This document shows positions 1 to 9,635 of a stretch of 64,000 bases of DNA, piece by piece. Source of the stretch: Gemmata palustris (lineage in GTDB: Bacteria; Planctomycetota; Planctomycetia; Gemmatales; Gemmataceae); assembly GCF_017939745.1 (NCBI RefSeq), contig NZ_JAGKQQ010000001.1:372001-436000 (forward strand), written 5' to 3'. Numbering within the stretch: the stretch's first letter is position 1; each line of letters starts with the position of its first letter. The translations under genes and the position numbers were made by a program. Under the pieces are notes generated by a model. It had not been told where the DNA came from. It saw only the letters and a list, made by a program, of their open reading frames with translations, and ran no database searches.

Positions 1-90
1 CAACTCGGTTTCTTCTTTGTTGACAACGGCCCCCGAAACTGCTTCCATCAACTTCCCACCACCGGTGCGCCCTCTTCCGACATTTGCGAC

Positions 91-3000
91 ATGAAACACC
101 TGTCACTGATCGCGCTTCTTTCGTGCCTCCTCACTGTGCGCGGCGCGGACCCCGTTCCAGCCCCACCAACACAGGAGGGGCCGAAACCGGCCGCTGGCTC
201 AGCACCACCCGAGCGCGTGATCGAGTTCAACCGCGACGTGCGCCCGATTCTCTCGGATGCGTGCTTCGCGTGTCACGGGTTCGATCCCAAGTCGCGCAAG
301 GCCAAACTGCGCCTGGACATCCCCGAAGGTGCGTTCGCGGAGCGCGAGGGCACGTTCCCGATCAAGCCCGGCGACCCGAAGAAGAGCGAGGTTTGGAAGC
401 GGATCGTGACCGATGATGCCGAAAGCGTGATGCCTCCTCCGCACAGCAACAAGAAACTCACTGACGCCCAAAAGGAGACGCTCCGCTTATGGATCTCCCA
501 GGGGGCGAAGTACCAGAAGCACTGGGCCTTTGAAACGATTCAGCGCCAGAAGGCGCCCGAAACGCGCAACCCGATCGATGCGTTTCTCCTCACGCGGCTT
601 CAGAAAGAGGGCCTGAAGCCGACCCCGGCAGCGGACCTCGAGACGCTGATTCGCCGCGTGTCGTTCGCGCTAACCGGGTTGCCGCCCACGATCAAGGAAC
701 TCGACGAGTTTCTCGCGGACAAGTCCCCGAATGCTTACGAAAAGATGGTGGACCGCTACCTCGCATCGCCGCGGTTCGGCGAGGAAATGGCGCGTCACTG
801 GCTCGATGTGGCCCGGTACGCCGACACGCACGGGCTGCACCTCGACAACGAACGGCTGATGTGGAAGTACCGCGACTGGGTGGTCAAGGCCTTCAACGAG
901 AATCTGCCGTTCGACAAGTTCACGGTTTACCAACTCGCAGGGGATCTGCTCCCGAACCCGACGAGCGACCAGCTCACCGCGACCGGGTTCAGCCGGTGTA
1001 ACGTGACGACGGGGGAGGGCGGGTCCATCGACGAGGAGTGGCTGTACCGCAACGCGGTCGATCGTGCCACCACCGCGACACAGGCGTTTCTCGGGCTCAC
1101 TGCGGGTTGTGCGGTCTGTCACGACCACAAGTTCGATCCGATCTCGACGAAAGAATACTACTCGCTGTATGCGTTCTTCTACTCGGGTGCGGACCCCGCT
1201 CTCGATAGCAACGTCAGTACAACCGGTCCGTTCGTAAAAGTGCCGTCTCCGACCCAAAAGACCTCGCTCGAAGTGGCAGCGAAAGCCGAGCAGGATGCCC
1301 GCGTCGCACTGGAAAAGGCGGCTGAGTCGGCGAAATATACCGACCCCGCAACGGCCACTTCCGCGAAGCCCGTTGAGGTCCGCGACGTCCTGTTCGATGA
1401 CGCACTTCCGCCCGGCGCAACGAACCGGAACACGACGCGCAATTCGGCCGATTGGGTGACCGATCCGTCGTTCCGGGCACATTCCGGGCGCCGGGTGTTG
1501 AGGCAGGCGAACACGTTCTTCCACGAAGACGTGATTCAGTTCCGAAACGCGATCCGAGTGCCTGGAACTGCGAATCTGGAAGCCTGGGTTTACATCGACC
1601 CCAAGCAGCCGCCCCGCGCGATCACGTTGCAACTTTCGGGCGGCAAGAAACTCTGGTGGGGGACCGACTCGACCCCTGGCAACCTCGGAACGCGAATCGG
1701 AGCACTCCCAAAGGCGGGTGAGTGGGTGAAATTGAGCATCACCCTCGCTGATCTCGGCCTGAAAGAGAGCCAATCTGTCTCGTCGCTCACGCTCCAGGAG
1801 CACAGTGGGGTCGTTTATTGGGATGCGGTGGCCTTTAAAGGGCAGAGCGTTCCTTCTACCGATGCCCTGGCGTCGTTCCAAGTGTGGTGGAAGTCGCTGA
1901 ACGGGAAGGCTCCGCCCGACCTACCCACGGATCTGAACGCGATTGCAGTCAACGGCCCGGCAAAGTCGCACACGCCGGCGGGTGCCGCGAAATTGCAGGC
2001 GTTTTACCTCGCGCACGTCGCGCGCCCCGCCACGGAAGAACTGAATCAGCGCCGCACGGAGTGGGAGAAGGCGCGGGCCGAACACTTCATCGCGGCCGAT
2101 GCGATTCCGGGCACGATGGTGTTCCGCGACTTGCCCGTACCGCGTGACTCGTTCGTGATGCTCCGCGGTCAGTACGACAAGAAGGGCGACAAGGTCGTTC
2201 CCGGTGTGCCGGGCGTGCTCCCACCGCTGAAACTGGCTGATCCCAAGAAGCGTGCGACTCGGCTCGATCTGGCGAACTGGATCGTCGCACCGGAGAACCC
2301 GCTCACGGCTCGTGTGGCAGCGAATCGGTTGTGGCAGCAGTTCTTCGGCACCGGACTCGTGAAGACGAGTTCCGATTTCGGTTCGCAGGGCGAACCGCCG
2401 AGTCACCCGGAATTGCTCGACTGGCTCGCGAGCGAGTATGCGTCCCATTGGGACACCAAGAAACTCGTGAAGCTCCTGGTGATGACCGATGCGTTCAAGC
2501 GCGACGCGAGTCAGCCCGCCGATGTGCGTGCGAAAGACCCGGCGAACCGGTTCCTGTCACGCGGACCGCGGTTCCGGCTCGACGCCGAGCAGCTCCGCGA
2601 CAACGCGCTGTTTGTAAGCGGGTTGATGAGCAACCAGATGGGCGGGCGCGGGGTGAACCCGTACCAACCGCCGAACATCTGGGAGCCGGTCGGCTACGCG
2701 GACAGCAACACGCGCTACTACCTCCAGGATCACGGCGAAGCGCTGTACCGGCGCAGCCTCTACGTCTTCATCAAGCGCACCGCGCCGGCACCGTTCCTCA
2801 CGAATTTCGATGCGACCAACCGCGAGCAACTCTGCGCTGGTCGCGACCGCACCAACACGCCGCTCCAGGCACTTCAACTGATGAACGACGTGCAGCACTT
2901 CGAGGCCGCTCGCGCACTCGCAGAACTGGCGCTGGCCGACGGTGGAAAGACAACCGAGGATCGCGTCACGTTCCTCTACCGAGCCGTGCTGAGCCGCAAG

Positions 3001-3204
3001 CCGGACGCGGACGAACTCAAGCTCGTCACCGCGGCGCTCACCACGCAACGCGAGCTATTTACGGCGAAGCCGGAGCTGGCCAAGAAGGTCGTGTTCGCGG
3101 GCGAATCGAAGCCGAAGGGTGTCGCGTCAGATGTGGATATCGCTGTGTGGACGATGATCGCGAACCTCGTGCTGAACTTGGACGAAGCCGTTACGCGGAA
3201 TTAG
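91..3204 (+). CDS. Planctomycete cytochrome C / DUF1549 / DUF1553 protein
   Basis: A 1037-residue exported protein. An N-terminal signal peptide (MKHLSLIALLSCLL) is followed by a planctomycete cytochrome domain with haem motif CFACH near residue 56, a DUF1549 domain (about 150-370) holding a second CxxCH (CAVCHDHKFDP), a central beta-rich sugar-binding-like segment (about 480-570) and a C-terminal DUF1553 domain (about 710-1000). The family is a hallmark of Planctomycetes. It is thought to act in the periplasm, possibly in redox steps of polysaccharide use, but no reaction is established. The next gene, 45 bp downstream, is DUF1501, the usual partner, so the two are probably co-transcribed. 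The start at 91 gives a clean signal peptide, though no strong ribosome binding site is visible. Confidence 0.93.
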   Translation: MKHLSLIALLSCLLTVRGADPVPAPPTQEGPKPAAGSAPPERVIEFNRDVRPILSDACFACHGFDPKSRKAKLRLDIPEGAFAEREGTFPIKPGDPKKSEVWKRIVTDDAESVMPPPHSNKKLTDAQKETLRLWISQGAKYQKHWAFETIQRQKAPETRNPIDAFLLTRLQKEGLKPTPAADLETLIRRVSFALTGLPPTIKELDEFLADKSPNAYEKMVDRYLASPRFGEEMARHWLDVARYADTHGLHLDNERLMWKYRDWVVKAFNENLPFDKFTVYQLAGDLLPNPTSDQLTATGFSRCNVTTGEGGSIDEEWLYRNAVDRATTATQAFLGLTAGCAVCHDHKFDPISTKEYYSLYAFFYSGADPALDSNVSTTGPFVKVPSPTQKTSLEVAAKAEQDARVALEKAAESAKYTDPATATSAKPVEVRDVLFDDALPPGATNRNTTRNSADWVTDPSFRAHSGRRVLRQANTFFHEDVIQFRNAIRVPGTANLEAWVYIDPKQPPRAITLQLSGGKKLWWGTDSTPGNLGTRIGALPKAGEWVKLSITLADLGLKESQSVSSLTLQEHSGVVYWDAVAFKGQSVPSTDALASFQVWWKSLNGKAPPDLPTDLNAIAVNGPAKSHTPAGAAKLQAFYLAHVARPATEELNQRRTEWEKARAEHFIAADAIPGTMVFRDLPVPRDSFVMLRGQYDKKGDKVVPGVPGVLPPLKLADPKKRATRLDLANWIVAPENPLTARVAANRLWQQFFGTGLVKTSSDFGSQGEPPSHPELLDWLASEYASHWDTKKLVKLLVMTDAFKRDASQPADVRAKDPANRFLSRGPRFRLDAEQLRDNALFVSGLMSNQMGGRGVNPYQPPNIWEPVGYADSNTRYYLQDHGEALYRRSLYVFIKRTAPAPFLTNFDATNREQLCAGRDRTNTPLQALQLMNDVQHFEAARALAELALADGGKTTEDRVTFLYRAVLSRKPDADELKLVTAALTTQRELFTAKPELAKKVVFAGESKPKGVASDVDIAVWTMIANLVLNLDEAVTRN

Positions 3205-3249
3205 TCGGTACGCCGTCGCTGTCCGCCTCACAAAACAAAGAGAACTCGA

Positions 3250-4704
3250 ATGCACTCTCTCGACCTTACGCGCCGGCAGTTCTTCGGTACCTCAGGGTTA
3301 CAGATCGGTGGGCTGGCGATGGCGCTACTCGCGGGGAACCGCGCGAACGGCGCTGCACCAAAGGCGGTTGCTCCCGTTCACCCGCCGCTACCGGGGTTCC
3401 CGCACCACGCGCCGAAGGCCAAGGCCGTTATTTACCTCCACCTGAACGGCGGACCGAGCCAGCTCGATACCTGGGACCACAAGCCCAAACTCATCGACCA
3501 GTTCGACAAGGACTTGCCGGAAAGCGTCCGCAAGGGCCAGCGCATCACCACCATGACCAGCGGGCAGTCGCGTCTGCCGGTCGCGCCCTCAATGTTCAAG
3601 TTTTCGCAGCACGGAAAGTGCGGGATGTGGGCAAGTGAGCTACTGCCGCACACCGCAAAGTGGGTCGACGAGATCGCACTCGTGAAGTCCGTTCACACGA
3701 ACGCGATCAACCACGACCCGGCCTGCACGTTCGTGATGACCGGGAGCGAAGTGCCCGGCAAGCCGAGCATCGGCTCGTGGCTGTCCTACGGGTTGGGGAG
3801 CGCGAGTAACGACCTGCCCGCGTTCGTGGTGTTTACGCCGTACTGGAGTTCCGGCGCTGCAGCACAAGCGCTGTTCTCGCGCATGTGGGCCAGCGGGTTC
3901 CTGCCGGGCAAGTACAGCGGCGTCGCACTTCGTAGCGTGGGCGACCCGGTTCTGTACGTCCAGAACCCCGACGGTGTCAGCGAAGCGAGCCGCCGCGCGA
4001 TGCTCGATACGCTCGGCGCGCTGAACAAGAAGAGTTTCGACAAGTACGGCGACCCGGAGACGCTCACGCGGACGTCCGCCTACGAGATGGCGTTCCGGAT
4101 GCAGACGAGCGTACCCGACCTCACCGACCTCTCGAAGGAACCGGCGAAGACGCTCGAAATGTACGGTCCGGATGTGAAGAAACCCGGGTCGTTCGCGGCC
4201 AGCGCGCTCCTCGCACGCCGACTGGTGGAGCGCGGGGTGCGCGCGGTGCAGATCCTTCACCGCGGGTGGGACCAGCACGGTAATTTGCCCGGCGAGATCC
4301 GTTCGCAGTGCAAGGACACGGACCAACCGACGGCCGCGCTGCTCGCGGATCTGAAGCAGAAGGGATTGCTCGACAGTACGCTCGTGGTCTGTGGCGGCGA
4401 GTTCGGGCGCACGGTATATAGCCAGGGCGGGCTGTCCAAGACGAACTACGGCCGCGACCACCACCCGCGGAACTTCTGTATGTGGCTCGCCGGTGGCGGG
4501 ATCAAGGGCGGGCAGGTCTACGGCGAGACTGACGACTTCAGTTACAACGTGACCGAGAAGCCGGCCCACGTGAACGACATCAACGCGACCGTTCTGCACC
4601 TGATGGGGATCGATCACGCGAAGTTCACGTACAAGTTCCAGGGGCTCGACCAGCGGCTCACGGGTGTCGAGGAGCAGCACGTTATCAAGGACTTGATCGC
4701 GTGA
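3250..4704 (+). CDS. DUF1501 family exported protein
   Basis: A 484-residue protein of the DUF1501 family, related to the alkaline phosphatase/sulfatase fold. The N-terminus contains [20 protein letters not shown], which resembles a twin-arginine leader, so export folded by Tat is likely. Family motifs visible are [20 protein letters not shown] (about residues 60-80), [12 protein letters not shown] and [10 protein letters not shown] (about 378-388). It directly follows the DUF1549/DUF1553 gene, the standard planctomycete arrangement, which suggests the two products work together at the cell envelope. Molecular activity is unknown. Confidence 0.93.
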   Translation: MHSLDLTRRQFFGTSGLQIGGLAMALLAGNRANGAAPKAVAPVHPPLPGFPHHAPKAKAVIYLHLNGGPSQLDTWDHKPKLIDQFDKDLPESVRKGQRITTMTSGQSRLPVAPSMFKFSQHGKCGMWASELLPHTAKWVDEIALVKSVHTNAINHDPACTFVMTGSEVPGKPSIGSWLSYGLGSASNDLPAFVVFTPYWSSGAAAQALFSRMWASGFLPGKYSGVALRSVGDPVLYVQNPDGVSEASRRAMLDTLGALNKKSFDKYGDPETLTRTSAYEMAFRMQTSVPDLTDLSKEPAKTLEMYGPDVKKPGSFAASALLARRLVERGVRAVQILHRGWDQHGNLPGEIRSQCKDTDQPTAALLADLKQKGLLDSTLVVCGGEFGRTVYSQGGLSKTNYGRDHHPRNFCMWLAGGGIKGGQVYGETDDFSYNVTEKPAHVNDINATVLHLMGIDHAKFTYKFQGLDQRLTGVEEQHVIKDLIA

Positions 4705-5015
4705 GCGTGTCTGTGGGTGGTGGGATCGGTGCATCGGCGAAGGATGGCACGGAACGACCTTGATAAGGGTGCCGCTCGACGACATGGACGTGCGGCACCG
4801 GCTCGTCGCGTAAACGGCCGAGCGGTTCGCGCCGGTGCATTGGCGCGGGCGCCTATCTTGCGTTGCCAACCCGGTTCATCAGAGTCTTCTTAATCCGCGT
4901 GTTCACTGCAGTCCGTACAACTGTGAAAAGTCGGGTAGACAACGGACCGGCGCACCTTCTACACTTCCTCCCTTAAGCGGACTCGCCCGCCTGCCGCACG
5001 GATGCGCACGGGACA
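4705..5015. other. Intergenic region with one hairpin
   Basis: There is no convincing gene in these 311 bases. GGTGCCGC at 4768-4775 pairs with GCGGCACC at 4792-4799 around a 16-nt loop. This may end the DUF1501 transcript, but there is no T-run, so that is weak. The promoter of the following glycosyltransferase pair presumably lies in the AT-richer stretch 4890-4980. Confidence 0.4.
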
Positions 5016-6155
5016 ATGAACCTCGTTCACCTTACCGCCAGCACGTTCTTCGGTGGCCCGGAGCGCCAGATGCTCGGGCTGGCGCTCGCGCTCCCCGAAT
5101 TCGTGCGCACCACGTTCAGTACGTTCTCCGAGGGCGGGCGCGGTGGCGCGTTCCTCAGCGAAGTGCGCGCGCACGGTTTCGCGACCGCTCCGCTCAAGAA
5201 CGACTTTCCCAAGGTGTTCGCGGCCGTTCGTGAAGTGTCCGAACTGCTCCGCGCCACCGCGTGTGATGTGCTCATCTGTCACGGCTACAAGGCTCATGTA
5301 CTCGGTCGGCTCGCGGCGCGCCGCGTGGGGGTGCCCGCGGTCGCGGTGTCGCGCGGGTGGACCGGTGAAACGCGCAAAGTGCGGGCCTATGAGTGGATCG
5401 ACCGCCGGCACATGCAGTTCATGGACCACGTCGTATGCGTGTCGGAGGGGCAAGCGGAGAAGGTGCGGCGGTGGTGCCGCGTCCCCTCGAACCGCCTGAC
5501 CGTGATCCGTAACAGCGCGCGGCTCGGCGCGTTCGAGCGCGTGGACCCCGGTGCGCGTGCCCGTCTGGTCGGGTTCTTCGGGCACGACACGGGCGTGTCG
5601 CAGATCATTGTCGGTGCGGGTCGGTTCAGCCCCGAGAAGGGGTTCGGTGTACTGGTCGAAGCCGCGCGATCGATTATTGCCGAGAGCCCCTCGACCGGTG
5701 TGGTGCTGTTCGGCGAGGGCCAGTTGCGCGGGGAACTGGAGCACCGTATCGCGGAACTCGGGTTAACCGGCCGCGTCGTGCTCCCGGGCTTCCGCACCGA
5801 TCTCGATGCGCTCATCAGTAATGCCGACGTGGTCGTGCTGCCGTCGTACACCGAGGGCCTGCCCAACGTCGCGCTCGAGGCGAGCGCCGCGGGCGTGCCG
5901 GTCGTCGCGACCGCGGTCGGCGGTACCCCCGAAGCCATAGCTGATAACATCAATGGGTTCCTCGTCCCGCCGGGTTCCCCGGCGGACCTCGCGAACAAAG
6001 TCGGTGAACTGCTCCGCGACGCGCCCCTCCGCGCCCGCTTCGGCGCCGCCGGGCGCGCCCGAATGCGCGAGCTGTTCACCTTTGAGGCACAAGCGACGGC
6101 GTACCTTCGATTACTCAACACCTTGCGTCCCACACCCGCCGAAGTCGTCGCTTGA
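5016..6155 (+). CDS. Glycosyltransferase family 4 protein
   Basis: A 379-residue GT-B glycosyltransferase. The N-terminal Rossmann half starts at residue 1 (MNLVHLTASTFFGGPERQ). The C-terminal half carries VGAGRFSPEKGFGVLVEA (about 206-223) and the E-x7-E nucleotide-sugar motif EGLPNVALEAS (about 285-295) followed by GVPVVATAVGGTPE. There is no signal peptide, so it probably acts at the cytoplasmic face of the membrane. It is followed after 15 bp by a second GT4 gene, and the pair probably adds successive sugars to an exopolysaccharide, lipopolysaccharide or other glycoconjugate. Acceptor and sugar cannot be told from sequence. Confidence 0.92.
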   Translation: MNLVHLTASTFFGGPERQMLGLALALPEFVRTTFSTFSEGGRGGAFLSEVRAHGFATAPLKNDFPKVFAAVREVSELLRATACDVLICHGYKAHVLGRLAARRVGVPAVAVSRGWTGETRKVRAYEWIDRRHMQFMDHVVCVSEGQAEKVRRWCRVPSNRLTVIRNSARLGAFERVDPGARARLVGFFGHDTGVSQIIVGAGRFSPEKGFGVLVEAARSIIAESPSTGVVLFGEGQLRGELEHRIAELGLTGRVVLPGFRTDLDALISNADVVVLPSYTEGLPNVALEASAAGVPVVATAVGGTPEAIADNINGFLVPPGSPADLANKVGELLRDAPLRARFGAAGRARMRELFTFEAQATAYLRLLNTLRPTPAEVVA

Positions 6156-6170
6156 GGAAGGAAGGACAGG

Positions 6171-7328
6171 ATGTCCGCACTACTCGCACCGCGTCCCATG
6201 CTCCACGCACCCGCCCGGGTCACCGCGACCGACCCCGTTCGCGTCTGCTTCATGATCGACCGGCTGAGTCGCGCCGGGACCGAAACGCAGCTCCTCGCGC
6301 TCGTTCGCGAACTCGATCGCGCGCGCGTGCGGCCGACCCTCGTGTTGCTCGACGGTGAAGACGACCTCTCGCGCACGCTCGAGCCGGCCAACTGTTCCGT
6401 CATCAGACTCGGGGTGCGGAAGCTCTTCAGTGGGCGAGCTGTGACCGCGGCGAAACGGCTCCGCGCGTTCTGGCGCGAGCACCGGCCCGAGGTCCTCCAA
6501 ACGTACTTCCTCGACGCCGCGTACCTCGGCGCGCCGCTCGCCAAAATGTGCGGCATCCGAACCGTGCTCCGCGTGCGGAACAACCTCGGTTACTGGCTCA
6601 CGCGCAAGCACCGCGTGATGAACCGGATGCTGCGCCCGTTCGTGGACCTGACGCTCACGAACACGGACGCGGGTCGGGACGCGCTCGTTGAAGGGGACGG
6701 CGTCCCGCGCGCCCGCGTGGCCGTGCTCCCGAACGGCGTCGATACGGGGCGCTTCAAGCGGTTCCTGCTCCCGGACACCTCGAAGCGCGTCGTGCGCGTC
6801 GGGTGCGTCGCGAACCTGCGCCCGGTGAAGAACATCGACGGCCTGATGCGGACCGCGCGCGCCGCGCTCGAGCGGTTCCCGCAGTTGGTGTTCGAGGTGG
6901 CCGGGGACGGCGAGCAGCGCGCGGAACTCGCGGCCCTGCACGCGGAACTCGGGCTCGGGAACCGCTTCGTCCTGCGCGGCTCGGTGTCGGACGTACCCGG
7001 CTTCCTTCGGGGCGTGGACATCGCCGTTCTCCCGTCCCACTCCGAGGGCATGTCGAACGCGCTGCTCGAGTACATGGCCGCCGGGCGCGCGGTGATCGCG
7101 ACCGACGTCGGTGCGAACGCCCGCGTGCTCGACGGGGGCAAGTGCGGCGTGGTTGTTCCTGCGGGCGATTCGGCCGCAGTGGTGAGTGCCATTGGGGAAC
7201 TGCTCGCGAACCCGCTCCGCGCTGCGGGTTACGGGGCCGCGGCGCGCCGGCGCGTGGGGACCGAGTACAGTCGCGAGGCTATGACGAAGCGGTTCGAGGC
7301 CTTCTATGGTGAACTTGCTGGCCGGTGA
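6171..7328 (+). CDS. Glycosyltransferase family 4 protein
   Basis: A 385-residue GT-B enzyme, a paralogue of the gene before it. It has VCFMIDRLSRAGTETQ near the N-terminus, GCVANLRPVKNIDGLM (about 221-236) and the E-x7-E motif EGMSNALLEYMAAG (about 289-302). A purine-rich GAGGAAGGAAGGA ribosome binding site lies just before the ATG at 6171, and the 15-bp gap to the upstream gene indicates a two-gene operon. Its substrate is unknown. A strong inverted repeat follows the stop codon and probably ends the operon. Confidence 0.92.
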   Translation: MSALLAPRPMLHAPARVTATDPVRVCFMIDRLSRAGTETQLLALVRELDRARVRPTLVLLDGEDDLSRTLEPANCSVIRLGVRKLFSGRAVTAAKRLRAFWREHRPEVLQTYFLDAAYLGAPLAKMCGIRTVLRVRNNLGYWLTRKHRVMNRMLRPFVDLTLTNTDAGRDALVEGDGVPRARVAVLPNGVDTGRFKRFLLPDTSKRVVRVGCVANLRPVKNIDGLMRTARAALERFPQLVFEVAGDGEQRAELAALHAELGLGNRFVLRGSVSDVPGFLRGVDIAVLPSHSEGMSNALLEYMAAGRAVIATDVGANARVLDGGKCGVVVPAGDSAAVVSAIGELLANPLRAAGYGAAARRRVGTEYSREAMTKRFEAFYGELAGR

Positions 7329-7336
7329 TTCGACGT

Positions 7337-7388
7337 GAACGCGACCGAGGGTAGTGCCGGTCACCCCGCGATACCCTCGGTCGCGTTC
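7337..7388 (+). terminator. Strong hairpin after glycosyltransferase operon
   Basis: GAACGCGACCGAGGGTA (7337-7353) and its exact reverse complement (7372-7388) form a 17-bp perfect stem with an 18-nt loop, starting 8 bases after the stop codon. There is no following T-run, so termination may be non-canonical. The rest of the 307-bp gap to 7635 contains no supported gene. Confidence 0.55.
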
Positions 7389-7635
7389 GCACGTCTTCAG
7401 ACGATCTTCAACGAATGCTTGCGTCGACCCGGGGCAGAAGAACGGCAACCGGACGAGACCCGGCGCCGGGACTGCCGCCGTACACGAACTCGAACGCAGC
7501 CCAACGGGACTGGAAGCGGTACTGGGATCTCGTGGCCCGTGGGACAAGTGGTGAAACTGGCCGCCGCCCGCGAAGTGCGTTCGTGCGTCGCACCGGCCGT
7601 TCTCCTGTGACCGAGGGGCGCCTTTATCCGGCGCG

Positions 7636-8187
7636 TTACCGGGCCGCGTCGCGGAGTTGGCGAAAGAGCTTCACCAGATCTTTGCCCTGGTAGTGCGCGT
7701 TCAGCCCGCTGGGGTTCGGTAGCACCCAGACGCGGGTTCCGCCGATAGCATCCGGTTGAAGCCCAACGGTGGCTTTGAGCTGCGCGAACGCAGTGCGGTA
7801 GGCTCCGATGCCCAGGATCGCGAGGTACTGCGGAGCAAACTCTCGCACCTTTGCGCTCAGGATTTCGCCGCCCGCGATGATTTCCTTTTTCGCCAGTTCG
7901 TCCGCACCGACGGTGGCGCGCGCGACCACGTTTGTGATGCCGTAGCCGAGCGGTAGTAGTTCGAGTTCTTCGCTGGGATCGAGCAAACGCGACGTGAACC
8001 CGGCCGCGTGCAGTGTGGGCCAGAAGCGGTTGCCGGGGCGCCCGAAATGGTGGCCGATGGCGGCCGTGTAGAGGCCGGGGTTGATGCCGCAGAACAGCAC
8101 ACGCAACCCCGGTGCGATCACGTCCGGCACGGTTTTGTTTTTCGCGGCCCGCAGTTGTGCGGGCGTGGGCCGAGGCGCTGGAGTCAC
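7636..8187 (-). CDS. mug: G/U mismatch-specific DNA glycosylase (Mug/TDG family)
   Basis: A 183-residue cytosolic DNA repair enzyme that removes uracil or ethenocytosine opposite G to start base excision repair. Both family motifs are present: GINPGLYTAAIGHHFGRPGN (motif I, about residues 33-52) and NPSGLNAHYQ (motif II, about 157-166). The length fits the family. It starts with GTG at 8187, and this GTGA overlaps the TGA stop of the upstream di-haem cytochrome gene by 4 bp, indicating translational coupling. Function is confident from the motifs; why it is coupled to a cytochrome gene is unclear. Confidence 0.93.
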   Translation of the reverse strand: MTPAPRPTPAQLRAAKNKTVPDVIAPGLRVLFCGINPGLYTAAIGHHFGRPGNRFWPTLHAAGFTSRLLDPSEELELLPLGYGITNVVARATVGADELAKKEIIAGGEILSAKVREFAPQYLAILGIGAYRTAFAQLKATVGLQPDAIGGTRVWVLPNPSGLNAHYQGKDLVKLFRQLRDAAR

Positions 8188-9527
8188 TTCCGGTCCAATT
8201 TGGTAACGGCGGGGTTACTCAAGTGCGGCGCATCACCCGGGGCCTTGAGCGTTCCGAGGAACGCGAGCACCGCCGCCTGGTCGTCCGCGGCAAGGGTTTT
8301 GTACTTCTCGCTCACGCTCTTGGCGTCCCCGCGGTGCTTCATGACCGCGTCGCGCAGTGTCGGTGCGGAGCCGTCGTGCAGGTACGGCGCGGAATCCGCC
8401 ACCCCCCACAGAGCGGGAGTTTTCCACTCGTTCGGCTTCGGTTCGTGGTCCGGGCGCTCGGGGAGTTGTAATTGCGGGGGCGGACCGGAACTGTAATCGC
8501 CACTCCCGCCCGTCGGCGGCGGGTCTTCCAAAGTGTATAGCAAGAAGTCGCTGTACACGCCCTTCACGCCACCCATATCGGGAACGTGACAGACGGCGCA
8601 CCCGATTGTGGCGAAGACTTCCTTCCCGTGCTCGGCCGAAGCATCGCCGACTACCGCGACCGGCTTGGGCAACGTCTTCACGAACGCTAAAAGTGACCGG
8701 AACTGCTTTTTGTCGAGATCAGGGGTAGCAGGGGGACTGGCACCTGTGAGTGGTTTCACCTGTTCCGTTGAAGGTGTACCGAGGCCGAGTTCGTTCGCGC
8801 ACGCGGCCGCGACGAACTCTTCGAGCGTGGCGAACTGCGCCTTCCATCCGAACTTGCCGATCCCGCCCGCGACGCGGCGCGCCCGACCGACCGGGATGTT
8901 GTCGAAGTTCAGGCTCATTTCCTTCGCGGCCACGCGGAGCCCGCGGTTGCGCTCGTTCCGCAGAATGGCGCGATCGGAAATCATGTCGATCCAGCCCGCG
9001 CCGAACAGGGCCGTCGTTTGCACGGATTGCGTGTGAACCGGATCGAAATCGGGAATGGTGGTCGTGGTGAAGCACCCCGGGCTGCCCGTTTGAAACGTCC
9101 GGCCCTTGATAACGGGGTATAGCTGTCGTAGTTTCCGCTCGGTCTCCTTCAGAGTCGGTTCGGTACTGAAGTTGTGGACGGTACCGTTTATGAATGTGAG
9201 ATCGCCGGGCCTGGGGAGCACCTCGAAACTGGTCGCGTTGTGCTCGTTCCCGCCCGCGCCGCCCAACCCGCCCTGGAAGTGACACGAGGCACACGAGCGC
9301 GCGTTGAAGACCGGGCCGAGACCGTCTCCGTGTGCGAGCGGGTCGTTCGGGGTCCACTCGTGCTCGAACAGTTCGCGCCCCTGAGCCACTTCTGATGCGC
9401 GGGCCGATGGCCCCCAGATGATGGGGAGCCCGTCCGAGAAGAACCCCCAATACGTGCCGATTGTCGCGCTTCCGAGGACGATCGAATAAATCAGTCGGCG
9501 CTGGCCTGCGAGCGAAAGGCGGAGCAT
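8184..9527 (-). CDS. Di-haem oxidoreductase (DUF1111, peroxidase-like)
   Basis: A 447-residue exported c-type cytochrome of the DUF1111 family. The chosen ATG at 9527 has GGAGG 8 bp upstream and gives a signal anchor (RRLIYSIVLGSATIGTYW). Haem-binding motifs are CASCH (about residue 77) and CAVCH (about 335), the second in a MauG/CcpA-like C-terminal domain. It probably moves electrons in the periplasm, possibly to peroxide. A longer start at 9572 exists but has no clear ribosome binding site. It is the penultimate gene of a long minus-strand run. Confidence 0.88.
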   Translation of the reverse strand: MLRLSLAGQRRLIYSIVLGSATIGTYWGFFSDGLPIIWGPSARASEVAQGRELFEHEWTPNDPLAHGDGLGPVFNARSCASCHFQGGLGGAGGNEHNATSFEVLPRPGDLTFINGTVHNFSTEPTLKETERKLRQLYPVIKGRTFQTGSPGCFTTTTIPDFDPVHTQSVQTTALFGAGWIDMISDRAILRNERNRGLRVAAKEMSLNFDNIPVGRARRVAGGIGKFGWKAQFATLEEFVAAACANELGLGTPSTEQVKPLTGASPPATPDLDKKQFRSLLAFVKTLPKPVAVVGDASAEHGKEVFATIGCAVCHVPDMGGVKGVYSDFLLYTLEDPPPTGGSGDYSSGPPPQLQLPERPDHEPKPNEWKTPALWGVADSAPYLHDGSAPTLRDAVMKHRGDAKSVSEKYKTLAADDQAAVLAFLGTLKAPGDAPHLSNPAVTKLDRK

Positions 9528-9635
9528 AGAGGGCCTCCGAACTGCATGACGGTGGCGAAGTGACCGACTCAAGAACGTCGCCCCGTTGCTCGCGTTTCAC
9601 GCGGGCCGAAGAAACGCGCCGGTTCCAGTGATTGT

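Noticed and set aside
7540-7625. tRNA-like stretch with AGTGGTGAAACTGGC
   Set aside because: The D-arm-like piece is not followed by a matching anticodon stem or a GTTCGAATC T-arm, and no acceptor stem pairs.
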